64,000 nt of DNA from JACCWP01 sp963785115 (GCA_963785115.1 CAWATY010000006.1:712332-776331); one strand, 5' to 3'; shown: positions 1 to 9,453, counted from the stretch's first letter. Numbers and translations: made by a program. Notes: generated by a model not told the origin, from the letters alone.

Positions 1-1
1 G

Positions 2-814
2 GCAGGCCTCGACGTCGTGGCACTCACCGACCACGACAGCGCGACCGGCTGGTCCGACGCGGCAGCTGCGGCTGCGGAGGTGGGCATCGGTTTCGTGCCC
101 GGCATCGAGGTGTCCTGCAGCCACCGCGGCACCGGGGTGCACCTGCTGGCCTATGGCGTCGACCCCACCCACCCCGGCCTCGCTGCGCAGCTGCGTGACG
201 TGCTGGAGGGCCGCAACCAGCGGCTGCCCGCCATCCTGGCCCGGCTGCGCGACCTCGGCGTCGAGGTCGACGAGGACGACGTGCGCCGCGTCGCCGGCGA
301 TGCCGCCGCGCTGGGCCGCCCGCACGTCGCCGACGCACTGGTGGCCAGGGGCGAGGTGCTGGACCGGCGCGAGGCCTTCGACCGCTACCTGTCGCCCGGC
401 CGGCCGGCGTACGTGCTGCGCCGGGCGGCGCCGCTGACCGAGATGCTCGGACTGGTCGCCGCCGCCGGCGGCGTGGCAGTGCTCGCGCACCCCTGGGCCC
501 GGGGCAGCCGCCGGGTGCTCACCGACGACACCGTGGCCGAGCTGGCCGCCGCCGGCCTGGTCGGGCTGGAGGCCTGGCACCAGGGCCAGACCGCCGAGGA
601 CTCCGCGCTGCTGGCGCGGCTGGCGGGTCGGCTCGGGCTGGTGGCCACGGGGTCGAGCGACTACCACGGCACCGGCAAGCTCGACCACGACCTGGGCTGT
701 CACACCACGCCGCCCGACGAGCTCGAGGCGTTGCTCTCCGCCATGCGCGCTGCCGCCGAGGCGGCGCGGCGGGACGACCCCGCCGTGGACCCGGCGGCGG
801 CGGTCGTGGGGTGA
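2..814 (+). CDS. PHP-domain phosphoesterase (5' truncated by the window edge)
   Basis: The reading frame is open from base 2, so the first codons of the gene lie outside the window. The visible part starts inside the typical first PHP motif (LTDHDS), followed by GIEVSC, VLAHP and SDYHG, which supply the histidine and acidic metal ligands of PHP (polymerase and histidinol phosphatase) enzymes. Such stand-alone proteins are metal-dependent phosphoesterases, often acting on nucleotides or RNA ends; the substrate here is unknown. The stop overlaps the GTG start of the next gene (GTGA), so the two are probably translationally coupled. Family assignment is secure; function is not. Confidence 0.85.
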   Translation, partial: AGLDVVALTDHDSATGWSDAAAAAAEVGIGFVPGIEVSCSHRGTGVHLLAYGVDPTHPGLAAQLRDVLEGRNQRLPAILARLRDLGVEVDEDDVRRVAGDAAALGRPHVADALVARGEVLDRREAFDRYLSPGRPAYVLRRAAPLTEMLGLVAAAGGVAVLAHPWARGSRRVLTDDTVAELAAAGLVGLEAWHQGQTAEDSALLARLAGRLGLVATGSSDYHGTGKLDHDLGCHTTPPDELEALLSAMRAAAEAARRDDPAVDPAAAVVG

Positions 815-1428
815 GCGACGTCGTCAACGGCACCCTGCTGGCGGAGTGCTTCATCACGCTGTTCGTGATCATGGACCCGCCCGGCACGGTGCCGATCTTC
901 CTGGCCCTGACCAGCGGCCGGTCGCCGACGACGCGGCGCCGGGCCGCCCGGCAGGCCGTGACCGTGTCGTTCGCGGTGATCGTGCTGTTCGCGATCTTCG
1001 GCCGCCAGCTGCTGGCGTACCTGCACATCTCGCTGCCGGCGCTGCAGGGTGCCGGTGGTCTGCTGCTGCTCCTGGTGGCGCTGCAGCTGCTGACGGGGCA
1101 GGAGTCCGAGCCGCAGACCGGGCAGGACGTCAACGTGGCGATGGTGCCGCTCGGCACGCCGTTGCTGGCCGGTCCCGGCGCGATCGTCGCCACCATGGTG
1201 TTCGTCGAGCGGGTCGACGATGTCCCGGCGCTGGTCGCGGTTGCCGGCGGTGTCGTGGGCGTCCACGTCGTGCTGTGGCTGTCGATGCGCTACTCGGTGC
1301 TGATCCTGCGGGTGCTCGGTGACTCCGGCGTGACCCTGGTGACCCGCATCAGCGGGCTGCTGCTGTCCGCGATCGCCGTCCAGCTGGTGGCCGACTCGGT
1401 CCGCGCCTTCATCGCCGGCGAGGGGTGA
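811..1428 (+). CDS. MarC-family (UPF0056) integral membrane protein
   Basis: The 205-residue product is almost entirely hydrophobic, with about six membrane segments. Near the N-terminus it has the family pattern FVIMDPPGTVPIFLAL, which reads as the first half of the MarC fold. The central hydrophilic stretch with MVPLGTPLLAGPGAI is also typical. MarC proteins have no settled function; the old link to multiple antibiotic resistance in E. coli was not upheld. The GTG start overlaps the stop of the PHP gene by 4 bp, indicating one transcript. It ends just before a convergent GNAT gene. Confidence 0.85.
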   Translation: MSDVVNGTLLAECFITLFVIMDPPGTVPIFLALTSGRSPTTRRRAARQAVTVSFAVIVLFAIFGRQLLAYLHISLPALQGAGGLLLLLVALQLLTGQESEPQTGQDVNVAMVPLGTPLLAGPGAIVATMVFVERVDDVPALVAVAGGVVGVHVVLWLSMRYSVLILRVLGDSGVTLVTRISGLLLSAIAVQLVADSVRAFIAGEG

Positions 1429-1437
1429 CGCGCCGGA

Positions 1438-1977
1438 TCAGCGTCCGGGGCGCAGGCCGACGGCGTCCTGCTGCCAGAGGACGTCGGGGTAGACCAGCGC
1501 GCCGCGCATCCACGGCTCGTACGCCGGGAGCACCGCGACCTGGAAGGCGGCGTCGGGGATGCGGTCCGACGGTGGGGTGAAGCCCCGGACCCGACCGCGC
1601 TCGAAGCCCAACGGCGGGTAGTAGTCGGGCTCGCCCTCGAGGAAGACCAGCGGGGCACCGTCGGCCTCCGCGGCGGCGAGCACGGCACGGACCAGGGCCT
1701 TGCCGACACCGATCCCCTGGTGGTCGGGGTCGACGCCGAGCGGGCTCAGTACCGGGACCTCGACCAACCGCTCGCTGGCGTCCAGCCAGCCGCGGCACAG
1801 TTGCACGTACCCGACCAGCTGCCGCTCTCGCTCGGCGACCAGCGCGAGCCGGTGGGCGTCGGAGTCCAGCTGCGCGTACACCAGGTCGGCCACCCGTGGC
1901 CCGCCGAACGCGCGCGCGACCACGCTGTGCGCCGCCGGCCGGTCGGCGGGGAGCAGCTCGCGGACCTCGACCGTCAT
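1438..1977 (-). CDS. GNAT-family N-acetyltransferase (YhbS-like)
   Basis: The product has 179 residues. The acetyl-CoA binding motif A is visible as VDPDHQGIGVGKALV in mid-protein (Q/RxxGxG/A pattern), followed by the beta-strand LVFLEGEPDYYPPLGF that is characteristic of the YhbS-like subgroup. It should transfer an acetyl group from acetyl-CoA to a small molecule or protein; the substrate cannot be read from sequence. Its start codon overlaps the stop of the upstream M20 peptidase gene by 4 bp (ATGA), so the two are co-transcribed. It runs convergent to the MarC gene with a gap of only 9 bp. Confidence 0.85.
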   Translation of the reverse strand: MTVEVRELLPADRPAAHSVVARAFGGPRVADLVYAQLDSDAHRLALVAERERQLVGYVQLCRGWLDASERLVEVPVLSPLGVDPDHQGIGVGKALVRAVLAAAEADGAPLVFLEGEPDYYPPLGFERGRVRGFTPPSDRIPDAAFQVAVLPAYEPWMRGALVYPDVLWQQDAVGLRPGR

Positions 1978-3296
1978 CCGAGCACCCGCCGGGCCACGTC
2001 GACGTGGAATCGCACGCCGCGCAACAGGTCGTCGACGTGTACCCGCTCGTCCTTGTTGTGCACCCCCTCCTCGACCACCGAGGGCGGGGTCGACCGGTAC
2101 GGGCTGACGCCGTAGGCCACCGTGCCGAAGGCCCGCCGCAGGTGCACCGAGTCGGTGAAGCCCGTGGACAGCGACGGCAGCAGCGTCACCTCGGGGTCAT
2201 CGGCGGCGAACCACTCCCGGCAGGCGTCCCAGAGCACGCCCGCGGGCGGCGACCCGCTCCCCGGCGTGATCGGTTCCGGGAAGGAGAGGTCGTACGGCAG
2301 GTCTGCGCCCAGCCGGGCGCGTACCTCCGCGACGACCTCGTCGGGCGTCGTGCCCGGGAGCACCCGGCAGTCCAGCTCGACGCCGGCCCGGGCGGGGAGC
2401 ACGTTGCGGGCGGTCGACCCGGTGAGCAGCGTGGGCGCCATCGTGGTGCCGCAGACCGAGGGCAGGAAGTACTCCAGCTGCGGGCTCAGCGCCGTAGCCC
2501 GGGCGACGTCGGCTGCCAGGTCGTCGGTGCGGGCGCCGCCGAGGAGCACGTCGAGCATCGCGTCGACCGCGGGGTGCGGGCGCGGCACGGGCATGCCGGC
2601 ACCGAGCCGGACCAGCAGCTCGCCCAGCAACGGCACGGCGTTGCGTCCCACCGACGGGGTCGACGCGTGTCCCGCCTCCCCGAGCGCTTCGACCAGCACC
2701 GGGCAGGTGCCCTTCTCGCCGACCTCCAGGTCGACCACGGTGCGGCCGTCGGCCAGCGGGTAGCGCAGTCCGCCGCCCTCGTTGAGCGCCAGGTCGCAGG
2801 ACAGGTCGGGCCGGGCCTCGACCAACCACTCCATGCCGACCTTGGCGGACCCGTCCTCCTCGTCGGCGACCATCATCAGCAGCAGGTCACCCCGCGGGCG
2901 GAACCCCTCCCGGGCGAGCACCATCGCCGCGACCGTACGCATCGCGACCTCGTTCTTCATGTCGATCGCACCGCGCCCGTGCAGGAACCCGTCGTCGTCG
3001 ACGACGCCGGCGAACGGTGGGTGCGTCCAGTCCCGCGCATCGGCGGGCACCACGTCGAGGTGGCCCACGTACGCCAGCGTCGGCCCGTCGCCGGTGCCGG
3101 GTATCCGGGCGACCAGGTTGGCCCGGGCCGGGTCACGGGCCACCAGCTCGGCCTCGATGCCCGCGCCGGCGAGCCGCTCACGGAGCAGCTCTGCCGCCGG
3201 TGTCTCGTTGCCGTTCGTCGTGTCGATGCGGATCAGGTCGCGGCAGAGCTCCACGACCTCGTCGTGCAGCGCCGTCTCGGTGGGAGTCACCGGCAC
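1974..3296 (-). CDS. M20/M25/M40-family zinc metallohydrolase (peptidase/aminoacylase-like)
   Basis: The 440-residue product shows the ordered zinc-ligand motifs of the M20 family: GHLDVVP, GRGAIDMKNEV (bridging aspartate), ADEEDGS (catalytic and metal-binding glutamates) and, near the C-terminus, the histidine of EEGVHNKDE. The central lid domain includes GEAGHAST. Members cleave peptides, N-acyl amino acids or N-carbamoyl compounds. Because it lies just downstream of a nucleobase-degradation operon a carbamoylase role is conceivable, but the motifs fit a general aminoacylase or dipeptidase better. It is separated from that operon by 64 bp containing an inverted repeat. Confidence 0.88.
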   Translation of the reverse strand: MPVTPTETALHDEVVELCRDLIRIDTTNGNETPAAELLRERLAGAGIEAELVARDPARANLVARIPGTGDGPTLAYVGHLDVVPADARDWTHPPFAGVVDDDGFLHGRGAIDMKNEVAMRTVAAMVLAREGFRPRGDLLLMMVADEEDGSAKVGMEWLVEARPDLSCDLALNEGGGLRYPLADGRTVVDLEVGEKGTCPVLVEALGEAGHASTPSVGRNAVPLLGELLVRLGAGMPVPRPHPAVDAMLDVLLGGARTDDLAADVARATALSPQLEYFLPSVCGTTMAPTLLTGSTARNVLPARAGVELDCRVLPGTTPDEVVAEVRARLGADLPYDLSFPEPITPGSGSPPAGVLWDACREWFAADDPEVTLLPSLSTGFTDSVHLRRAFGTVAYGVSPYRSTPPSVVEEGVHNKDERVHVDDLLRGVRFHVDVARRVLG

Positions 3297-3316
3297 AGCC
3301 TGGCACCCCCCGAGCT

Positions 3317-3358
3317 TGTCACCGGCAGGACGCCATGGATGGCGATCTGACGGTGACA
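3317..3358 (-). terminator. Nested inverted repeat, possible transcription terminator
   Basis: An 8-bp outer arm (TGTCACCG at 3317-3324, CGGTGACA at 3351-3358) encloses a 6-bp inner arm (CGCCAT at 3331-3336, ATGGCG at 3339-3344). It lies directly after the stop of the DUF1116 gene and before the M20 gene on the same strand, so it may end the FdrA operon. No T-run follows, so an operator is also possible. Confidence 0.35.
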
Positions 3359-3360
3359 GG

Positions 3361-4758
3361 TCAGCGGGAGCGGGCGTGCTCGGCGAGGGCTGCCAGGGCG
3401 GCGGGGAAGATCTCGGCCGGCGGGGTCACCAGCCCCGCTCCCACCTGGCCGACGCCGGCCTCGCGGCCGGCCATCCCAGTGTTGATCTGCGGCAGGATCT
3501 CGGTGCGGCAGACCCGGGAGACGTCGATGCCGGTGGGCGCGCCGGCGAAGTCGAGCACCGGGATCGTCCACCGCGGGTTGGCCGCGAGCGTGATCTCGCC
3601 CATCCGCCTCGTGGTCGCGAACGCGTCGGGGACGGTGCCGCCCACCAGCCGGACGATCGCCGGCGCCGTCGCCATCGAGAAGCCCCCGATGCCGGCGGTC
3701 TCGGTGATCGCGGAGTCGCCGATGTCGGGGTTGGCGTCGTCCGCGGTGAAGTCGCCGAGCAGCAGCCCCTCGATCTGCTGCGCGGGGCCGGTGAACCACG
3801 CGTCGCCGGTGCCGGCCACCTGGATCCCGAACTCGGTGCCGTTGCGGGCCATCGCCACGACCATCGTCGAGCCGTCGATGCCGCGGGCGGCGTCGAGCAT
3901 CAGCTTGCAGGCCGGCATCGCGAGGTTGAGGAAGAAGTGGTCGTTGCCGCCGACGAACCGGATCGCGTCGGCCACGTCGTCGGCGGCGGTGCCCGACGCC
4001 ACCATCGCCGGCGCGAGGTCGCGCAGCAGCATCAGCGTCCCGGCCCGGTTGCGGTTGTGCGCCTCGTCGCCCATCTGCAGCATCTGGGTGAGGATCCCGG
4101 TCACGTCGACCGGTCCGTGCGCCCGCACCGCGGCGGCGAGCAGCGGCCCGAGCACCGACGACATCCAGCGCAGCCGGTCGAGCACCTCCGGTGCGTACGC
4201 CCCGTAGCGCAGCACCTTGCCGAGCCCCTCGTTGAGCGAGCAGTACGTGCGCCGCCCGCTGGCGGGGTCCTCCAGCACCGACATCCACATCGAGGGCGTC
4301 ACCACGCCGGCCATCGGCCCGACGGCGGCGTGGTGGTGGCACGGGTCGAGCGTGACGCCGTCGCCGCGCTCGAACAGTGCGGCGGCGTCCTGCGGGTCGT
4401 CGACCAGCCCCTCGAGCGCCGCGCCCCCGAGCAGCGCGCCGCGCATCGGCCCGGACGCCGCCTCCCAGGTGATCGGCGGGCCGGCGTGCAGGAAGTCGCC
4501 GCGGCCGAGACCGAGCAGGTCGCCCGCGGGGGCGACGTCGACGAGCATCGCCTGCACGCCGAGCACTGCCTCCACGGCGCGGGCATTGGCCGCGGCCCGC
4601 AGCGGGTCGGCGGCGACGGCTGCGAGGTCGTCGGAGGTGCCGTCCATCGGGGGGTGCCAGTCGACCCGGGTCACCTCGGCGGCCTGCGCGTCCAGTGCAT
4701 CGGCGAGCAGCCCCGCCCCCACCGAGACGACGGACGGCTCGCTGGCCAGGTCGCTCAC
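3361..4758 (-). CDS. DUF1116 protein (YlbE/AllG-like), proposed carbamoyltransferase subunit
   Basis: The 465-residue product matches the DUF1116 (YlbE) family, recognisable from its glycine- and alanine-rich body and segments such as GMAGREAGVGQVG, GGNDHFFLNLAMPACK and DDANPDIGDSAITET. In E. coli the homologue (AllG, formerly YlbE) forms a three-protein oxamate carbamoyltransferase with FdrA (AllF) and YlbF (AllH), producing carbamoyl phosphate during anaerobic allantoin use. Here it is the last gene of a tightly overlapping trio; its start overlaps the fdrA stop by 4 bp. No allantoin genes are nearby, while a barbiturase and a carbamate kinase are, so the substrate is probably different (inference). 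The protein is somewhat longer than the E. coli one. Confidence 0.8.
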   Translation of the reverse strand: MSDLASEPSVVSVGAGLLADALDAQAAEVTRVDWHPPMDGTSDDLAAVAADPLRAAANARAVEAVLGVQAMLVDVAPAGDLLGLGRGDFLHAGPPITWEAASGPMRGALLGGAALEGLVDDPQDAAALFERGDGVTLDPCHHHAAVGPMAGVVTPSMWMSVLEDPASGRRTYCSLNEGLGKVLRYGAYAPEVLDRLRWMSSVLGPLLAAAVRAHGPVDVTGILTQMLQMGDEAHNRNRAGTLMLLRDLAPAMVASGTAADDVADAIRFVGGNDHFFLNLAMPACKLMLDAARGIDGSTMVVAMARNGTEFGIQVAGTGDAWFTGPAQQIEGLLLGDFTADDANPDIGDSAITETAGIGGFSMATAPAIVRLVGGTVPDAFATTRRMGEITLAANPRWTIPVLDFAGAPTGIDVSRVCRTEILPQINTGMAGREAGVGQVGAGLVTPPAEIFPAALAALAEHARSR

Positions 4759-6197
4759 CGGCTCGCACCCCCTTCGGGCTCGGTGGCCACCGCCAGCAGC
4801 GAGACCGCCTGCCGTGCGGCGTGCGCGTTGGAGCAGAAGACCTGTGCGCCCGTGGCGGCCAGCGCCTCGGCCTGGCGGGACAGCACCTGCGGGTCGTCGT
4901 CGGTGCCGATGCAGCTGATCACGACGGGCAGGTCGTCGGGCAGGTCGTGCAGCACAGGCACCAGGTCTTGGGCTGGATCGGGCTGCGCGCCGTACCCGAG
5001 CACGACGTCGAGCAGCAGCACGCCGGTGGTCGGGTCGGCACCGGCGCGGGCGATCGCCTCGAGCCGCAGCGTCGGATCGATCATCGGGTGCGGTCGACCG
5101 ACGGTCATCGCGTCGTCGCCGAAGTCGACGGTCTCGTACGCGTCCTCCGGCAGCCGGTCAGCGGCGATGACCGCAGCTTCGCCACACAGCGTCCCGCCCA
5201 CGAACAACCCGCGCAGCACGCCCTCCCGAACGCCCGTCCGATCGCTCTGGGCGGCGGTGCCCCAGCCAGCCCACGCGGGGACCGACCGACCCAGCGCTCC
5301 GAGCAGCTCCTCGACCGCCGCCGTGAGGTCGGGGCGGCCCGGGCCGAGCAGCGCCAGCTGCACCGGAGTCGCCAGCGTGTCGACGAACGCCGACAGCTCG
5401 TCGGCCACCTCGGCCGCAGGCGGCTTCGAGACGAGGACGACGTGCTCGGTCGCCGGGTCGTCGTCGAGCCGGCGCAGAGCGGTCCGGGTGGACAGCCCAC
5501 CGACCTCGGCGGACAGGTCGCGACCACCGACGCCGAGGGCGGCGCTGGTGCCGACCCCGGCGGCGGCGAGCAGGCACATCACCTGCTGGCACCCGGTCCC
5601 CGACGCCGCGACGAGACCGACCGGTCCCGGCGGCACGGCGTTGGCGAAGCCGAGCCCGACACCGCCGACCATCGCCGTGCCGCAGTCGGGTCCCATCACC
5701 AGCACGCCCGCGTCGTCCGCGGCGCGCTTCAGCGCCACCTCCTGCTCGAGCGGGACGTTGTCGCTGAAGACCATCACGTCGGCACCGGCCTCGACTGCGT
5801 CCATGGCCTCGACCAGCGCGGCCGCACCGGGCACCGACACCAGCGCCAGGCCAGCCCCCGACCGGTCCAGCGCCGTCGCCGTCGTCCGCGGCGGCGCCAC
5901 CTGCTCACCGTCCGAGCCACCACCGGTCCGTGCCCGGAGCGCGTCGTCGACCGCCGCGACCGCACCCTCCAACGCCCCGTCATCGTCGGCTTCGGTCCGC
6001 ACGGCCACGACGAGGTCGTTCGGCGTCGCGGTCGGCACGTCGAAACCCATGCCCGCGAGCACCTCGAGGTTCAGCGGGGTGGCCATCGCCACCTGCGCGG
6101 CGGCCACACCGGGCCGGCCGGCCAGCTCGCGACTGAGCGCGAGCAGGGCGACCGAGTCGGCGTACGCGCCGGGGCGCACCTCCACGTGCGTCGTCAT
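4755..6197 (-). CDS. fdrA: FdrA-family protein (AllF-like), proposed carbamoyltransferase subunit
   Basis: The start is the ATG at 6197, which overlaps the DUF2877 stop (ATGA); the upstream extension of the open frame is low-complexity shadow. The product is 480 residues. It has the acyl-CoA-synthetase-like fold typical of FdrA: VRPGAYADSV at the N-terminus, MGPDCGTAM, a glycine loop VAASGTGCQQV, GRPHPMIDP and GVLLLDVVLGYGAQPDP. FdrA was once called an FtsH suppressor; in E. coli the same family is AllF of oxamate carbamoyltransferase. The conserved three-gene set and the presence of carbamate kinase at 20.3 kb support a role in making carbamoyl phosphate from a carbamoylated intermediate. 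Confidence 0.85.
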   Translation of the reverse strand: MTTHVEVRPGAYADSVALLALSRELAGRPGVAAAQVAMATPLNLEVLAGMGFDVPTATPNDLVVAVRTEADDDGALEGAVAAVDDALRARTGGGSDGEQVAPPRTTATALDRSGAGLALVSVPGAAALVEAMDAVEAGADVMVFSDNVPLEQEVALKRAADDAGVLVMGPDCGTAMVGGVGLGFANAVPPGPVGLVAASGTGCQQVMCLLAAAGVGTSAALGVGGRDLSAEVGGLSTRTALRRLDDDPATEHVVLVSKPPAAEVADELSAFVDTLATPVQLALLGPGRPDLTAAVEELLGALGRSVPAWAGWGTAAQSDRTGVREGVLRGLFVGGTLCGEAAVIAADRLPEDAYETVDFGDDAMTVGRPHPMIDPTLRLEAIARAGADPTTGVLLLDVVLGYGAQPDPAQDLVPVLHDLPDDLPVVISCIGTDDDPQVLSRQAEALAATGAQVFCSNAHAARQAVSLLAVATEPEGGASR

Positions 6198-7006
6198 GCC
6201 GGCGCCCCCGTCAGGGCCAGGGCGACACCGACTGCCAGCCCGGCCCCGGACGAGTGACCGATCGCGAGCAGGTCGTCGAGCAGGGCTCTGATCCGGGCGG
6301 CCGGCGCGCCGGATGCCAGGCCGACCAGCAGGGCGCGCAGGGCCGGCACCGTCTCGCCGTCCGCGGCGCGGTCGAGCAACGTCGCCGAGAACGTGGTGGT
6401 GCGCCCGTGCGCCGCCCGTACGGTCCGGGCCAGCGCTGCCGAGCCGCTCAGGCCCGCCGCGCGCCGGGCGACCAGCCAGCCGGCCAGCACGTCGTCGCCC
6501 ACGGGGGTGAGCCCGTCGCCGCGGCCGATCAGGTCGGCGACCGCCGCGGGTCGTCCTGCGGCCAGTGCCCACAGCGCGCCCGCGGGGAGCTGGTCGAGTG
6601 CGGCGTCGAACCGCGGCTCGGCGCCCGGCAGCGGCCAGCCGCAGACGGCTCCGGCGGAGTCCCGAAGCGCGGGCAGCGCCGGCACGGTCGCGGTGGAGAT
6701 GCGGGCGACGGTGAAGGTGCTGCCGGCCAGCCGGACCGCCCGGTCGCCGACCACCGCGGTGTCGCCGGGCACCGTGTCGGGCAGCCGCGACAGCCGGGTG
6801 CGCAGGCCGAGCGGCACGGCGACGGCTCCGCTGGCCAGCACCCCCACGGCCACGCCGTGGTCGTCGACGTACACCGCCTGCGGCCCCGCGGCGAGGACCC
6901 GCGCAGGGCGCGGTGGCCCGGACAGCCGGTCGGCGAGCCAGGGCGTCGCCGCCGCCAGCACCGGGGGCGTCGCGGTGGGCGCGGCGACGGCGGGCAGGAT
7001 CACCAC
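6194..7006 (-). CDS. DUF2877 protein (YlbF/AllH-like), proposed carbamoyltransferase subunit
   Basis: The 270-residue product carries the DUF2877 hallmarks: LIGRGDGLTPVGDDVLAG in the middle, TTTFSATLLDRAADGE and IGHSSGAGLAVGVALAL at the C-terminus. The E. coli member (AllH, formerly YlbF) is the third subunit of oxamate carbamoyltransferase. This is the first gene of the minus-strand trio; it faces the NCS2 permease gene across a 101-bp divergent promoter region, which suggests that both gene sets are induced together. Its stop overlaps the fdrA start by 4 bp. Family assignment is good; the actual substrate is inferred from context only. Confidence 0.8.
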   Translation of the reverse strand: MVILPAVAAPTATPPVLAAATPWLADRLSGPPRPARVLAAGPQAVYVDDHGVAVGVLASGAVAVPLGLRTRLSRLPDTVPGDTAVVGDRAVRLAGSTFTVARISTATVPALPALRDSAGAVCGWPLPGAEPRFDAALDQLPAGALWALAAGRPAAVADLIGRGDGLTPVGDDVLAGWLVARRAAGLSGSAALARTVRAAHGRTTTFSATLLDRAADGETVPALRALLVGLASGAPAARIRALLDDLLAIGHSSGAGLAVGVALALTGAPA

Positions 7007-7107
7007 CGGAGGCTATCGACCTCGTTCGTCTCGTGTTGTTCAGCCGCCGGTGTGACCGGGACCACTACTGTCGCGGCAGACCCAGCGCAGAGCGTCAGGA
7101 GGTCGTC
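7007..7107. promoter_or_regulatory. Divergent promoter region of the nucleobase cluster
   Basis: These 101 bp separate the minus-strand FdrA operon from the plus-strand permease/dehydrogenase operon and must contain promoters for both. No clear palindromic operator or regulator gene is visible. A strong ribosome binding site, AGGAGG at 7097-7102, precedes the permease ATG. Confidence 0.5.
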
Positions 7108-8571
7108 ATGTCAGTCGGCGGATGGAAGGTCGTCCACGGGGGCCGGACCCCGCCACCCGGAGAGGCGGTGGCGCCGGACGAACGGCTCTCCTGGGCGCGT
7201 ACCGCGGGACTGGGTGCCCAGCACGTGGTGGCGATGTTCGGGGCGACGTTCGTCTTCCCGCTGATCATGGGGCTCAATCCCCAGCTCGCGATCATGATGA
7301 GCGGCGTCGCGACGATCGTCTTCCTGCTGATGGTGTCGGGCAAGGTGCCCAGCTACCTCGGCACGTCGGCGTCGTTCGTCGGCGGTGCCGCGGCGATCTA
7401 CTCCCAGGGCGGCGACCCGGCCGACGTCACCGGTGCCGTTCTCATCGCGGGCGTCGTGCTCGCGCTGGTGGGCGTGCTGATCCACTTCCTCGGGTCGGGC
7501 GTGCTGCACGCGGTGCTGCCCCCGGTTGTCACCGGCGCCGTGGTGATGCTGATCGGTTTCAACCTGGCACCGGTCGTCGCCAACGTGTACTGGCCGCAGG
7601 ACCAGTGGATCGCCCTGATCGTGATGGGCGCGGTGATCTTGATGGCGGTCGGCCTGCGCGGCTTCTTCGGCCGGATCGCGGTGTTCCTCGGGCTGGTGTT
7701 CGGCTACCTGCTGTCCTGGCTGGTCGACCAGGGCGGGCAGATCACCTCCGTGCTGCCCGGGCAGAACCTGCTGGACCAGAACGGTGAGCCGTGCAGCGCT
7801 GAGGGGCCCTACTGCGTGGCCACCGCGTTCGCCCACGACCGGGTGAGCTGGGCAGGCGTCAAGGCGGCGGACTGGGTCGGCTTCCCGCCGGCGAGCGACT
7901 TCGCCAACGGCGTCGTGGGCTACCACGCGCCGACGTTCAGCCTGGCGTTCGTGCTGCTGATGCTGCCCGCCGTGATCGCGCTGGTGGCCGAGAACACCGG
8001 GCACGTCAAGGCGGTCGCCGAGATGACCGAGCGGGACCTCGACCCGGTGATGGGCCGGGCCATCGCCGCCGACGGTGTCGGCACCGTGATCGCCTCGTCG
8101 GTCGGTGGCTCGCCCACGACCACGTACGCCGAGAACATCGGCGTGATGGCGGCGACCCGGATCTACTCGACCGCCGCCTACTTCGTCGCGGCGGGGGTGG
8201 CGATCATCTTCGGGCTGTCGCCGAAGTTCGGTGCCCTCGTGTCCGCGACGCCCGGCGGTGTCCTCGGCGGGATCACCGTGGTCCTCTACGGGATGATCGG
8301 CCTGCTCGGCGCGAAGATCTGGAAGGAGAACGGGGTGGACTTCGCCAACCCCGTCAACCTGGTGCCGGTGGCCGCCGGCATCATCATCGCGATCGGCGAC
8401 ACGTCGCTGGAGATCACCGACGACTTCGTGCTGTCGGGCATCGCGCTCGGCACGATCGTGACCCTCGTCGGCTACCACCTGGCCCGCGCCGTCGCACCGG
8501 CCAACCTCCGCGAGGGAGCGATCCTCGCCGTCGGCCGGCACGACGTGCACAAGCAGGAGGGGAGAGACTGA
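7108..8571 (+). CDS. NCS2-family nucleobase:cation symporter (uracil/xanthine permease)
   Basis: The ATG at 7108 is chosen because AGGAGG sits 5 bases upstream; the open frame extends further but without coding character. The 487-residue product has about 12-14 membrane segments. The NCS2 signature is present: an acidic residue in VALVAENTGHV (about residue 292, TM8) and SVGGSPTTTYAENIG (about 330-345, TM10). It should import uracil, xanthine or related bases with protons. It opens the plus-strand operon; only 4 bases separate it from the dehydrogenase genes, so it probably feeds the substrate of that enzyme. Sequence alone cannot separate uracil from purine specificity. Confidence 0.9.
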   Translation: MSVGGWKVVHGGRTPPPGEAVAPDERLSWARTAGLGAQHVVAMFGATFVFPLIMGLNPQLAIMMSGVATIVFLLMVSGKVPSYLGTSASFVGGAAAIYSQGGDPADVTGAVLIAGVVLALVGVLIHFLGSGVLHAVLPPVVTGAVVMLIGFNLAPVVANVYWPQDQWIALIVMGAVILMAVGLRGFFGRIAVFLGLVFGYLLSWLVDQGGQITSVLPGQNLLDQNGEPCSAEGPYCVATAFAHDRVSWAGVKAADWVGFPPASDFANGVVGYHAPTFSLAFVLLMLPAVIALVAENTGHVKAVAEMTERDLDPVMGRAIAADGVGTVIASSVGGSPTTTYAENIGVMAATRIYSTAAYFVAAGVAIIFGLSPKFGALVSATPGGVLGGITVVLYGMIGLLGAKIWKENGVDFANPVNLVPVAAGIIIAIGDTSLEITDDFVLSGIALGTIVTLVGYHLARAVAPANLREGAILAVGRHDVHKQEGRD

Positions 8572-8575
8572 CGGG

Positions 8576-9453
8576 GTGAAGCCGGCTCCGTTCGACTACC
8601 TGCGGCCGCAGACCGTGGCCGAGGCACTGGAGGCGCTGGCCGCGCACGCCGACGCCAAGGTACTCGCGGGCGGGCAGAGCCTGGTGCCGCTGCTGTCCAT
8701 GCGGCTGGCCGCGCCGAGCACGCTGGTCGACGTCAACGGGCTCAGCGAGCTGGCCCACGTCAGCTGCGACAGCGCCGGCGTGCGCGTGGGCGCGCTGGCC
8801 CGGCACGCCGAGGTCGAGCGGGACCTGGATGTCCGGCGCGTGCAGCCGCTGGTGTCGGAGGCGCTGCGGTTCGTGGCGCACCCGACGATCCGCAACCGCG
8901 GCACAACGGTCGGATCGGTGGTGCACGCGGACGCAGCGGCGGAGATGCCGATGGTGATCACGCTGCTCGGCGGCCACGTGTCGGCGGCCTCGGTGCGTGG
9001 CACCCGGCAGGTCGCCGCGGCGGACCTTTTCGTCGGTCCGCTGGAGACGTCACTGGCGCACGACGAGCTGGTGACGGAGGCGTTCTTCCCCGCCCTCGCC
9101 GAGGGCGGCTCGGTCGCGTTCGAGGAGATCTCGCGGCGGCACGGCGACTATGCCCTGGTGGGGGTGGCAGCACTGGTGGAGCGCAGCGGGGGAGACGTGT
9201 CGCGGGTGAGCGTCGGCTACCTGTCGGTGGCCGACGTCCCGGTGGTGCTCGACCTGACCGAGACGCTCGCCGGCGCGGACGCCGATGGGGATGCGTACGC
9301 CCGCGCCGCCGACCGGGCCCGCGCCGAGCTTGACCCGGGCGCGGACATCCACGCGAGCGCCGACTTCCGACGGCACCTGGCGGGCGTGCTCACCGCACGG
9401 GTGCTGCGCCGCGCGGTCGAGGACGACCCGGCGAGCGGGCGACGGGGCGCCGC

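Noticed and set aside
1896..3350. Long plus-strand frames opposite the M20 gene
   Set aside because: They are GC-skew shadows of the minus-strand gene without recognisable domains.
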